Assembly (NCBI GenBank): GCA_051884615.1 | Contig: JBJEVT010000030.1 | Span: 62,001-126,000 of the forward strand | Reading direction: 5' to 3' | DNA length: 64,000 nt | Source of the DNA: UBA1724 sp051884615 | Lineage (GTDB): Bacteria > Verrucomicrobiota > Lentisphaeria > Oligosphaerales > Oligosphaeraceae | In this document: one piece after another, positions 1 to 7,718 of the stretch | Numbering within the stretch: the first letter of the stretch is position 1 | How the letters are laid out: each line of letters opens with the position of its first letter | Notes under the pieces: model-generated | What the model was told of the DNA's origin: nothing | The model's input: the letters and a program-made list of their open reading frames with translations, nothing else | Databases searched by the model: none | Position numbers and translations under genes: made by a program

Positions 1-386
1 AGGAAGGGAAAGGTGCCCCCGATGATCACCAGGGCGAGGGCCAAGGGGGGAAGCATGCGCTTCCAGGAAGGGTTGCCGCGGAACAATTCCCGCTCCTCCT
101 CCCGGGATGATTCCAAATCCGCCTCGTTCTCCCGGGACGCCCCGGCCGCCACCCGCATGGGCTTCTCCGACGGCCCCACGATGGCCCCGTGACACCACCG
201 GCAACGGGTGGCCCCCGCTCTCACCCGCTCCCGGCAGAAGGGACAGGACCGGTAGCCCTCCGCTTCGTCCTCCGGAATGGGGTCCGCAAAATAGTGACGC
301 TGACACTGGGGACACAGCAGCACCGTCCCCGACAGGTTCGGGGAAACATCCTGGACATTCTGGCAGAGGGGACAGCGGGTTCGCAT
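1..386 (-). CDS. Zinc-ribbon membrane protein, 5' part only
   Basis: The reading frame begins at an ATG whose first base is 386 and runs off the window edge, so only the first 128 residues are visible. Two Cys pairs open the protein (CPLC near residue 5 and CPQC near residue 26), and a second zinc-ribbon-like set follows (CPFC near residue 47 and CRWC near residue 63). After a charged linker rich in Glu and Arg there is a hydrophobic stretch (PPLALALVIIGGTFPFL), which looks like the first membrane segment. I infer a membrane protein with a cytoplasmic N-terminal double zinc ribbon. Its function cannot be named. It is divergent from metQ across a 206-nt spacer. Confidence 0.7.
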   Translation of the reverse strand, partial: MRTRCPLCQNVQDVSPNLSGTVLLCPQCQRHYFADPIPEDEAEGYRSCPFCRERVRAGATRCRWCHGAIVGPSEKPMRVAAGASRENEADLESSREEERELFRGNPSWKRMLPPLALALVIIGGTFPF

Positions 387-416
387 GGCGGAAAAAACGG
401 GGGAGTGACAGGAAAA

Positions 417-450
417 GGGAGCAAACGGGACTAATATATCCCGGACTCCC
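417..450. promoter_or_regulatory. Imperfect hairpin between divergent genes
   Basis: Outer arms GGGAG and CTCCC flank inner arms CGGGA and TCCCG around an AT-rich loop (CTAATATA). It lies between the zinc-ribbon gene and metQ and could act as an operator or an RNA hairpin in either leader. I looked for a SAM riboswitch core here, because metQNI operons often carry one, and did not recognise one. The rest of the 206-nt spacer shows nothing I can name. Confidence 0.25.
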
Positions 451-592
451 TCTTTCCTCTTTTTCCGGAGGGCGGCTGGAAAATCACAATTAAAGCGGTA
501 TGGTATCCGGGTTTTCGGGGTGGGCGGGGCGTCATTTCCTGGTGGCGTCCCGCATGAGTTGTCGGCGTGCAACAATGGAGTGAGAGAAGACC

Positions 593-1417
593 ATGAAGAA
601 ATTTTCCCTTTTGTCGACCAGTCTTTTTGCGTTGGTCTGCCTTCTGCTGACGGGGTGCGGGCGTTCTGCCGGTCCCGCCTCGGCGGACACCCTTCGCGTG
701 GCGGCCTCGGTGACGCCCCATTCGGAGATTTTGGAGGCGGCGAAGCCTCTGATGGAGGCCCGGGGCTACAAGTTGATCATCCAGACCTTTGACGACTATG
801 TGCAGCCCAATCTGGTGGTGGAGAGCGGCGAGTTTGACGCCAACTACATGGAGCACATTCCCTTCCTGAACTCCATCAACCAGGAGAAGGGGCTGCATCT
901 GGTGAACGCCGGCGGCATCCACTACGAGCCCTTCGGCATCTATCCCGGCAAGAAGTCCTCCCTGGAGGAGCTGGCCCCGGGGGATTCCATCGCGGTGCCC
1001 AACGACACCACCAACGAGGCCCGTGCCCTGCTGCTTCTGGCGGACAACGGAATCCTCAAGCTCCGGGAGGGGGCGGGCCTCACCGCCACCCGGCAGGACA
1101 TCGTGGAATACACCAGGAAGGTGGACATCGTGGAGCTGGAGGCCGCCCAGGTGGCCCGGATGCGCCAGGACGTGGCCCTGGTGGTTCTGAACGGCAACTA
1201 CGCCCTCCAGGCCGGACTCTCCGTGGGACGGGACGCCATCCTGGCGGAGAAGCCCGATTCCCAGGCGGCCAAGACCTATGTGAACATCATCACCGTGAAG
1301 GCCGGGCGGGAGAACGATCCGGTGGTCCGCGCCCTGGTGGAGATTCTGAAGTCCGAGCCCATCCGGAAGTTCATCCTGGAGAAATACGACGGCGCCGTGG
1401 TGCCCTTCGTGGAGTAG
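593..1417 (+). CDS. metQ: Methionine ABC transporter substrate-binding lipoprotein MetQ
   Basis: This 274-residue protein is the extracytoplasmic methionine-binding component of a MetNIQ importer. It starts with a lipoprotein signal peptide with the lipobox LTGC (Cys22). It then shows the NlpA/MetQ family core, including VAASVTPHSEILE, the FDDYVQPN segment and the GEFDANYMEH segment near residue 85, and it is of normal family length. A GGAG ribosome-binding site lies about 12 nt before the ATG, one of the clearer Shine-Dalgarno sites in this window. The metN and metI genes follow immediately on the same strand, so the three form an operon. D-methionine or other substrates cannot be separated from L-methionine by sequence. 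Confidence 0.95.
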   Translation: MKKFSLLSTSLFALVCLLLTGCGRSAGPASADTLRVAASVTPHSEILEAAKPLMEARGYKLIIQTFDDYVQPNLVVESGEFDANYMEHIPFLNSINQEKGLHLVNAGGIHYEPFGIYPGKKSSLEELAPGDSIAVPNDTTNEARALLLLADNGILKLREGAGLTATRQDIVEYTRKVDIVELEAAQVARMRQDVALVVLNGNYALQAGLSVGRDAILAEKPDSQAAKTYVNIITVKAGRENDPVVRALVEILKSEPIRKFILEKYDGAVVPFVE

Positions 1418-1440
1418 CGGAGTCTTCTTCCCCCCCTGCC

Positions 1441-2475
1441 ATGGACAGTCCTTCCCCTTCCCAGCCCATCATCCAGGTGGAGCACCTGGTCAAGGAGTTT
1501 CAGGGCGCCTCCGGCGTCTTCCGCGCCCTGGACGACATCTCCTTCCAGGTGAAGCCCGGCGCCGTCTTCGGCGTCATCGGGCTTTCCGGGGCGGGCAAGA
1601 GCACCCTGGTGCGCTGTCTGAATCTTCTGGAGAAGCCGGACAGCGGCCGGGTGCGGGTCAATGGGCAGGAGCTGATGGCCCTCTCCTCCCGGGAGCTGCG
1701 GAATGCCCGGCGGGAGATCGGGATGATTTTCCAGGGGTTCCATCTGCTGATGCAGCGGAATGTGCTGGGGAACGTGCTCTTTCCCCTGGAGGTGGCGGGG
1801 GTGCCCCGCGGCGCGGCCCGCCGCCGCGCGGAGGAGATGCTTTCCGTGGTGGGGTTGTCGGACAAGGCCACGGCCTTCCCGGCCCAGCTCTCCGGAGGGC
1901 AGCGCCAGCGGGTGGCCATCGCCCGCGCCCTGGCCACCGGCCCCAAAATCCTCCTCTCCGACGAGGCCACCAGCGCCCTGGACCCCCAGACCACGGCCTC
2001 CATTCTCCACCTCCTGAAGGATTTGAACGCCCGCTTCGGCATCACCATCGTGGTCATCACCCACGAGATGGATGTGATCCGGGAGATTTGCACCGAGGTG
2101 GCGGTGCTGGACGGGGGAAAGGTGGTGGAGCAGGGCAGCGTGGACCAGGTCTTCCGCGCCCCCAAGACCGCCGCCGCCCGCCGCCTGGTGCTGGCGGAGG
2201 CGGCCCACTCCGTGGAGGAGATCCGCACGGGAAAGATGGTGCGCATCACCTTCACCGGACTCACCGCCTTCGAGCCCATGCTGGGAAACATCATGCTGGA
2301 ATGTCGCACCCCTCTGAACATCCTCTACGCCGCCACCCGCACCGTCAATGGCAAGGCCGTGGGGGAGATGGTGGTCCAGCTCCCCGATTCCCAGGTGCTC
2401 TCGGAGAAATTCATGGAATATTTCGTCCGCAAGGGCCTGAACCCCCAGGAAGTGGAGGAAGACTTCCATGAATGA
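1441..2475 (+). CDS. metN: Methionine ABC transporter ATPase MetN
   Basis: This is the cytoplasmic ATPase of the methionine importer (344 residues). The Walker A motif GLSGAGKST is at residues 47-55. The ABC signature LSGGQRQR and the Walker B region ILLSDEATSALDP follow, then the switch His in VITHEMDV. The C-terminal 90 residues beginning MVRITFTGL form the NIL (ACT-like) domain typical of MetN, which binds methionine and inhibits transport when the cell is replete. The gene starts 23 nt after metQ and overlaps metI by 8 nt, which suggests translational coupling. The leader just before the ATG is pyrimidine-rich rather than a Shine-Dalgarno site. Confidence 0.96.
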   Translation: MDSPSPSQPIIQVEHLVKEFQGASGVFRALDDISFQVKPGAVFGVIGLSGAGKSTLVRCLNLLEKPDSGRVRVNGQELMALSSRELRNARREIGMIFQGFHLLMQRNVLGNVLFPLEVAGVPRGAARRRAEEMLSVVGLSDKATAFPAQLSGGQRQRVAIARALATGPKILLSDEATSALDPQTTASILHLLKDLNARFGITIVVITHEMDVIREICTEVAVLDGGKVVEQGSVDQVFRAPKTAAARRLVLAEAAHSVEEIRTGKMVRITFTGLTAFEPMLGNIMLECRTPLNILYAATRTVNGKAVGEMVVQLPDSQVLSEKFMEYFVRKGLNPQEVEEDFHE

Positions 2476-3175
2476 CGGATTCTATCAGCTTCTTCTTACG
2501 CTGAATGTGGGCGACCGTGCCGCCAAACTGGCCCAGCTGCTCCTGGACGGCACCCTGGAGACCCTCTATATGACCCTGGTCTCCACCTTCTTCGCCTATG
2601 TGCTGGGCATCCCCCTGGGCATCGCCCTCACCGTGACGGGGAAACAGGGGCTGCGGCCCGCTCCCGTCGTCTACCGGGGACTGGACGTGACGTGCAATCT
2701 GCTGCGCAGCGTCCCTTTCATCATCCTCCTGGTGGTCATCATTCCCTTCACCCGTTTCCTGGTGGGCAGGAGCTACGGCTCCACCGCCACCATCGTCCCC
2801 CTGGTCCTCTCCGCCGCCCCCTTCGTGGGACGCATGGTGGAATCCTCCCTGAAGGAGGTGGACCAGGGCGTGGTGGAGGCCGCGGAAAGCATGGGCGCCT
2901 CCCTGTGGCAGATCATCTTCAAGGTGCTGCTGCCCGAGGCCCGCACCTCCCTGATCATCGGGGTCACCATCGCCGTGGGGACCATCCTGGGATATTCGGC
3001 CATGGCCGGCGCCGTGGGCGGGGGAGGGCTGGGGGATCTGGCCATCCAATATGGATACCACCGCTATGACACGGTGATCATGATGGTCACCCTGGTGCTC
3101 CTGGTCCTCATCGCCCAGCTGCTCCAGACCGCCGGCATGAGAATGGCCCTTGCCCTGGACCGCAGAAAGCATTGA
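2468..3175 (+). CDS. metI: Methionine ABC transporter permease MetI
   Basis: This 235-residue inner-membrane permease completes the MetNIQ importer. It has five or six hydrophobic segments and the ABC-2-type importer EAA loop, visible as EAAESMGASLWQIIFKVLLPEA near residues 137-158, which docks on the MetN ATPase. The length is close to the usual 215-230 residues. The ATG overlaps the metN stop region by 8 nt. No terminator with a T-tract is visible in the 200 nt downstream; that spacer instead contains a promoter-like AT island for the next gene. Confidence 0.95.
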   Translation: MNDGFYQLLLTLNVGDRAAKLAQLLLDGTLETLYMTLVSTFFAYVLGIPLGIALTVTGKQGLRPAPVVYRGLDVTCNLLRSVPFIILLVVIIPFTRFLVGRSYGSTATIVPLVLSAAPFVGRMVESSLKEVDQGVVEAAESMGASLWQIIFKVLLPEARTSLIIGVTIAVGTILGYSAMAGAVGGGGLGDLAIQYGYHRYDTVIMMVTLVLLVLIAQLLQTAGMRMALALDRRKH

Positions 3176-3277
3176 GGCGTCCCTGCGACGGGGCGCGGGG
3201 GAGGAGGGGGATTTCCGGCGTCATTCCCGCCTGGCCCGAGGGGGTGGCGCCAGGGGAGAAAAGCACCTGGGGGAAGT

Positions 3278-3296
3278 TATAGTAACCGTGTTTTCC
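3278..3296 (+). promoter_or_regulatory. Promoter-like element TATAGT...TTTTCC
   Basis: TATAGT at 3278-3283 is followed seven bases later by TTTTCC, inside otherwise GC-rich spacer DNA and about 95 nt before the DUF4886 hydrolase gene. The same arrangement occurs upstream of three other genes in the window (27877-27882 minus, 34381-34386 minus, 37412-37417 plus). I read it as a -10 box and start region. No convincing -35 box accompanies it. Confidence 0.4.
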
Positions 3297-3377
3297 CCGT
3301 CCCCGTGGCGGGGGGGCTCTCCACCGCCGGGGGAGCCGATTTCTTTTTCTTATGGCATCCCCTTCTCCTGCAAGGCC

Positions 3378-4307
3378 ATGCAAGGTTTCCTCAAAGTTTT
3401 CTCCCTTCTTCTCATGTCCACTCTTCTCGCCCATAGCGGGCACTCCAAGGAAGTCCGTCTCCTGAATGTCGGCAACAGCTTCACCTGGTCTCTCCATCCC
3501 TATCTGGGCAAGATGGTGGAGCACGAGGGGAAGCACAAGCTGGTTCACAAGCAGTGTTCCGTGGGGGGATGCGAATTGAGCCGTCACTGGCGGTATGTGG
3601 AGGAGTTCGAGAAGGAGGGGAAGCGGGTGTATTCCTGGGACCGGGACGAGGCCGGGAACGAGGTCTTCATCTCCCTGAAGGAGGCCCTGGCCTCCGCGCC
3701 CTGGGATGTGGTGACGGTGCAGCAGGCCAGCCACGAGTCCTGGCGTCCCGAGTGCTATCTGCCCTGGGGCGAGAAGCTGGTGAACTACATCCGGGAGAAT
3801 GCGCCCCAGGCCACGGTCATGCTGCAGCGCACCTGGTCCTACCGCAGCGACGCCCCCCGGCTTGCCGAGTGGGGCATCACCCAGGAGGAGATGTATCACC
3901 GGCTCTGGCTTGCCTACCAGGAGTTCGCCCGCAAGATGAATCTCCCCGTCATCCCCGCCGGCGACGCCATCCAGCTGGCCCGCACCCTCCAGAAGGGCGT
4001 CTTCCAGCACTACGACTGGAAGGCCGCGGAAAGCCTGGAGTATCCCCAGACCCCCGACCAGAGCTGGTCCTTCATCAACGGCTTCTTCTGGTACAAGGAC
4101 GCGGAGGGAAAGCAGGTCTCCGTGAACGACACCATCCACCTCAACGCCCGGGGGCGCTACGTCCAGGCCCTGATCTGGTATGGCGTCCTCTTCGACGAGG
4201 ATCCCGTCGCCGTCACCTACACGCCGGAGGAATTGGAGGCGGAGGACGCCGCCTTCCTGCGGGAAGTCGCCGGCAAGGTCCTCCAAAAAGGATTCTATCG
4301 TCCCTAG
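3378..4307 (+). CDS. Secreted SGNH/GDSL-type hydrolase (DUF4886-like)
   Basis: The 309-residue product starts with a signal peptide (MQGFLKVFSLLLMSTLLAHS). The GDSL-like block I motif follows as LLNVGNSFTWS, with the presumed catalytic Ser. Near the C-terminus, DTIHLNARGRY supplies the Asp-x-x-His pair expected of the SGNH fold. This pattern matches DUF4886 proteins, common in glycan-degrading Bacteroidota and PVC bacteria, which probably remove acyl groups from carbohydrates. The upstream in-frame extension lacks a signal peptide and codes for Pro/Gly-rich sequence, so the ATG at 3378 is preferred. The substrate is not predictable. It stands between metI and gltX with its own promoter-like element. 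Confidence 0.8.
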   Translation: MQGFLKVFSLLLMSTLLAHSGHSKEVRLLNVGNSFTWSLHPYLGKMVEHEGKHKLVHKQCSVGGCELSRHWRYVEEFEKEGKRVYSWDRDEAGNEVFISLKEALASAPWDVVTVQQASHESWRPECYLPWGEKLVNYIRENAPQATVMLQRTWSYRSDAPRLAEWGITQEEMYHRLWLAYQEFARKMNLPVIPAGDAIQLARTLQKGVFQHYDWKAAESLEYPQTPDQSWSFINGFFWYKDAEGKQVSVNDTIHLNARGRYVQALIWYGVLFDEDPVAVTYTPEELEAEDAAFLREVAGKVLQKGFYRP

Positions 4308-4358
4308 ACCGAATCCCCGCCCTTTTCTTCATTCAGCCCCCTTTCCCTTTCTTCTCCC

Positions 4359-5954
4359 ATGACTCCCGTCCGCGTCCGTTTCGCCCCCTCTCCCACGGGG
4401 CAGGTGCACATTGGCAATATCCGCGCCGCCATCTTCAACTGGCTCTTCGCCCGACACGAGGGAGGCTCCTTCCTCCTGCGGGTGGAGGACACGGACCTGG
4501 AGCGCTCCACGCCCCAGGCCATCCAGGCCCTCCTGGAGGTCATGACGTGGCTGGGGCTGGACTATGACGAGCCCGTCTTCTACCAGACCTCCCAGTCCGA
4601 GCGCCACCGCCAGGCCGCCCGGGAGATGCTGGCCCGGGGCCGGGCCTACGAGGACAAGAAGGGCGGGGACGCGCCTGCTGTGCTGTTCCGCTTCCCCTAC
4701 GACACCACGGGCGTGCCCGGCATGGAGACGGTGGGGCCCCAGCGCGTCCGTCTGCACGGGGATGTGCCTTTGACGGTCTCCCGGAAGGGAGTCTCCTGCG
4801 CCACGGTCTCCCCCAAGGGGAAGGCCGCCCCCATGGAGGCCACCCTGGCGGGCTTCCAGGGCCTGGAGGCCTGGGACGCCCAGGGCACCCGTCTCTTCGG
4901 ACTGGAGGAGAATCTGGAGGCGGTGGAGGCCGGAAAGGTCTTCACCCTGGACAACGCGGCGGAGATCACCTACATCCGCAGGGCCATCTCCTACACCGAC
5001 CTGGTGAAGGGCGTCATGACCAAGCCCCTGGACGCCCTGAAGGACTTTGTCATCATCCGCTCCGACGGCTCCCCGGTCTTCCATCTGGCCAACGTGATGG
5101 ACGACATCACCCAGGGCGTCACCCACATCATCCGGGGAGACGACCATGTGGAGAACACCTTCAAGCACATCTTCCTCTTCCACGCCCTGGGCGCCCCCGT
5201 GCCCTCCTACGCCCACCTCCCCATGATCGTCAACGCCCAGGGGAAGCCCTACAGCAAGCGGGACGGGGATGCCTTCGTGGGGGATTTCCGGGAGAAGGGT
5301 TTTCTGGCGGAGGCCCTCTTCAACTACCTGAGCCTTCTGGGCTGGTCCCCGGGCGACGACAGGGAGAAGATGAACCGCCAGGAGCTGGTGGAGGCCTTCA
5401 CCCTGGGGCGCTGCCTCCGCGCCCCCTCCCAGATGGACATCCACAAGCTGACCGCCCTGAACGGACAGTACATCGCCGCCCTGGCGCCGGAGTCCTTCCT
5501 GGCCCTTGCCCGTCAGGAGGCCGCCAAGGCTCCCTGGGGCGAGGCGTCCGTGGTGGAGTCCCCTCTCTTCGCCCAGGTGGCGTCCTTCCTCCAGAGCCGG
5601 GTGAAGCGCCTGGTGGATGTGGAGCAGTGGGGCTATTTCTTCCAGGAAGTGCCCGAGTGGGATCCGGCGACCTGCGGGAAGCTGTTGAAGGCCCCGGAGG
5701 CCATCCAGGCCCTGGAGGAGCTTGCCGGGCGCTGGGCCGCCTTGCCCGAGTTCACCGCCGCCGCCATCGAGGCCTCCGTGGAGGAGTGCGCCGCCGCCCA
5801 TGGGTTCGCCCACGGCAAGCTGAACCAGCCGCTCCGCGCCGCCCTGACGGGCATCAGCGTGGGGGCGGGCATCTTCGAGACGGCCGAGCTCATCGGACGG
5901 GAGCGCTGCCTGAAGCGTCTCGCCGTCTTCCCCAAGCCCCAGGCCAACGCCTAG
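4359..5954 (+). CDS. gltX: Glutamyl-tRNA synthetase with an atypical insertion
   Basis: This class I synthetase charges tRNA with glutamate. The HIGH-type motif is VHIGN (about residues 16-20), and the KMSKS-type loop is YSKRDG (298-303). The catalytic core segments RVEDTD, VMDDITQGVTHIIRG and DDHVENT are all present. It is 531 residues, longer than the usual 465-500. Between about residues 100 and 208 the expected region after ARGRAY (normally a Cys-containing YxCxCT block) is replaced by an unfamiliar stretch of roughly 100 residues rich in Gly, Val and Leu. Whether it is discriminating cannot be told. The leader is a pyrimidine tract without Shine-Dalgarno sequence. The neighbours share no evident pathway. 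Confidence 0.92.
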   Translation: MTPVRVRFAPSPTGQVHIGNIRAAIFNWLFARHEGGSFLLRVEDTDLERSTPQAIQALLEVMTWLGLDYDEPVFYQTSQSERHRQAAREMLARGRAYEDKKGGDAPAVLFRFPYDTTGVPGMETVGPQRVRLHGDVPLTVSRKGVSCATVSPKGKAAPMEATLAGFQGLEAWDAQGTRLFGLEENLEAVEAGKVFTLDNAAEITYIRRAISYTDLVKGVMTKPLDALKDFVIIRSDGSPVFHLANVMDDITQGVTHIIRGDDHVENTFKHIFLFHALGAPVPSYAHLPMIVNAQGKPYSKRDGDAFVGDFREKGFLAEALFNYLSLLGWSPGDDREKMNRQELVEAFTLGRCLRAPSQMDIHKLTALNGQYIAALAPESFLALARQEAAKAPWGEASVVESPLFAQVASFLQSRVKRLVDVEQWGYFFQEVPEWDPATCGKLLKAPEAIQALEELAGRWAALPEFTAAAIEASVEECAAAHGFAHGKLNQPLRAALTGISVGAGIFETAELIGRERCLKRLAVFPKPQANA

Positions 5955-6152
5955 CCTAGCCGCCGGAACAGCGCCATCCCCCGCCGCCGGCCCCGTCCCT
6001 CCTGCGCCCGTCCCGGCCTTGCCCCGGGGGGGCAGGGGTGAGGCGGGAGGGGAAAGTGGCGCGCAGGGGGGGGAGGGCGGCTTTCCGTCCCTCCCGCGTC
6101 CCCCGGGAAACCCCATTCGCCCGCCCTGCGGGAACCCAACGAGAACACTGTC

Positions 6153-7604
6153 ATGGAAGAGAAGAATCCCCTGCCCGTCGTGGCGATTGTGGGACGCCCC
6201 AACGTGGGGAAGTCCGCCCTGTTCAATGCCATCCTGCGCCGCCGGCTCTCCATCGTCCACGAGCAAAGCGGGGTCACCCGGGATTGCGTGGCCTCTCCCG
6301 CGGAGTTCCGGGGCAAGCGGTTCATGCTGGTGGACACCGGCGGTCTGGGCACCTGGAACGGGGACAAGAAGATCGACCTGTTTGACGGCATGATCCGGGA
6401 GCAGGTCACCGAGGTCCTGAAGGACGCCACCTGCCTGTTGTGGGTGGTGAATTGCCTGGATGGCGTCACGCCCCAGGACGAGGAGGTGGGGGCCTTCCTC
6501 CGGAAATCCGGCAAACCCCTGCTGCTGTGCGCCAACAAGGCGGACAACCGGGATTTGAGCCATGGGGCGCCGGCCCAGTTCTCCTCCCTGGGCGTCCAGG
6601 AGATCTTCCCCACCACCTGCACCCACTCCCATGGCATCGAAGCCCTGCTGCGCCACCTGACGGAGATTCTGCCGGACGCGCCCCCTTCCGAGGAGGAGGA
6701 GAAGCCCCTGCGGGTGGCGGTGGTGGGACGCCCCAACGTGGGCAAGTCCTCCCTGGTGAACCGCCTTCTGGGGGAGAACCGGATGATGGTCTCCGATGTG
6801 GCGGGCACCACCCGGGACGCGGTGGATTTGCCCGTGGTCCTGAAGAAGGACGGGGAGGAGATGCCCATCACCCTGGTGGACACCGCCGGTCTCCGGAGAA
6901 AGGGGCAGATCTCCACCGTGGTGGAGTTCTTCAGCGCCAACCGCACGGAACTGGCCATCCGCAGCAGCGACATGGTCCTCTTCGTCCTGGACTCCCAGGA
7001 ACCCTGCACCACCCAGGAACGGCGCATCGGACGCATCATCGCCGACGCCCGGCGCCCCTGCATCATGCTGGCCAGCAAATGGGATCTGGTGACCAAGGCC
7101 GGCAACAACAAGCCCAAGCTTTTCGAGGATTTCGTCCGGAACCGGATGCCCTACATGGCCCACGCTCCCATCCTGAACATCTCCTCCGTCACGGGATACA
7201 ACCTGAACTCCCTCTTCGACCGCCTGAAGATGGTCAAGGAGCAGATGCACATCTCCGTGCCCACCGCCGTCTTCAACCAGTTCCTCCAGGACATCCTCCA
7301 GAGAAATCCCCCCGTCTCCGTCAACGCCCGGCGCTTCAAGATCTTCTACGGGACCATGGTCCACAACCCGCCCCCGAAGTTCGTCCTCTTCGTCAACGAC
7401 CGGAAACTCTGCCCCAAAAACTACGAGAGCTTCCTGGAAAACCGCCTGCGGGACGCCTTCTTCCCCCAGTCCGGCCTCCCCATCAACCTGGAGCTGCGGA
7501 ACCGCCAGGACCCCGTGGAACGACAGGGCGCCCGCGCCGCCGCCGCCGGAGACTACGCCAAACAGCGACGCCTCCATCGCACCCCCCCGCCGGGAAGACG
7601 CTGA
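6153..7604 (+). CDS. der: Ribosome assembly GTPase Der (EngA)
   Basis: Der is an essential tandem GTPase that helps mature the 50S ribosomal subunit. Two G domains are visible. The first has GRPNVGKSA at about residue 13, DTGG, and the guanine-specificity motif ANKAD. The second has GRPNVGKSS near residue 193, DTAG, and SKWD, in which Ser replaces the usual Asn of NKxD. A KH-like C-terminal domain follows from about residue 360 and ends in a basic, Arg-rich tail. The 483-residue length is normal. The 198-nt upstream spacer is very GC-rich and contains no feature I can name. Confidence 0.96.
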   Translation: MEEKNPLPVVAIVGRPNVGKSALFNAILRRRLSIVHEQSGVTRDCVASPAEFRGKRFMLVDTGGLGTWNGDKKIDLFDGMIREQVTEVLKDATCLLWVVNCLDGVTPQDEEVGAFLRKSGKPLLLCANKADNRDLSHGAPAQFSSLGVQEIFPTTCTHSHGIEALLRHLTEILPDAPPSEEEEKPLRVAVVGRPNVGKSSLVNRLLGENRMMVSDVAGTTRDAVDLPVVLKKDGEEMPITLVDTAGLRRKGQISTVVEFFSANRTELAIRSSDMVLFVLDSQEPCTTQERRIGRIIADARRPCIMLASKWDLVTKAGNNKPKLFEDFVRNRMPYMAHAPILNISSVTGYNLNSLFDRLKMVKEQMHISVPTAVFNQFLQDILQRNPPVSVNARRFKIFYGTMVHNPPPKFVLFVNDRKLCPKNYESFLENRLRDAFFPQSGLPINLELRNRQDPVERQGARAAAAGDYAKQRRLHRTPPPGRR

Positions 7605-7659
7605 CCCCTTCCCCCGTCCCCTTTCATCCCCTTTTTCCCTCCCCTCTCGGGCAATGTAT

Positions 7660-7690
7660 TTATAACTACTTGAATACAAACGAGTTATAA
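7660..7690. promoter_or_regulatory. 31-bp palindromic operator, site A
   Basis: The arms TTATAACT (7660-7667) and AGTTATAA (7683-7690) are perfect inverted copies separated by 15 nt. The palindrome extends outward to a 13-bp match (TGTATTTATAACT with AGTTATAAATACA, 7655-7695). It ends 28 nt before the GH38-Maf start codon. The gene-proximal arm contains TATAAAT, which could be the -10 box, so a bound protein would cover the promoter. Two near-identical 31-bp sites occur at 26691-26721 and 35281-35311. Confidence 0.7.
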
Positions 7691-7718
7691 ATACACAAAG
7701 AGAAGTTCCCCCCTTCCC

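Noticed and set aside
387..592. A SAM riboswitch before metQ
   Set aside because: I expected one from the operon type, but no conserved core such as the AGAGnGGnGGAGGG region is visible. Only a short imperfect hairpin is present.
4329..7679. A 1116-residue minus-strand open frame over gltX and der
   Set aside because: It mirrors two essential plus-strand genes with intact motifs, and its own translation has no recognisable fold.
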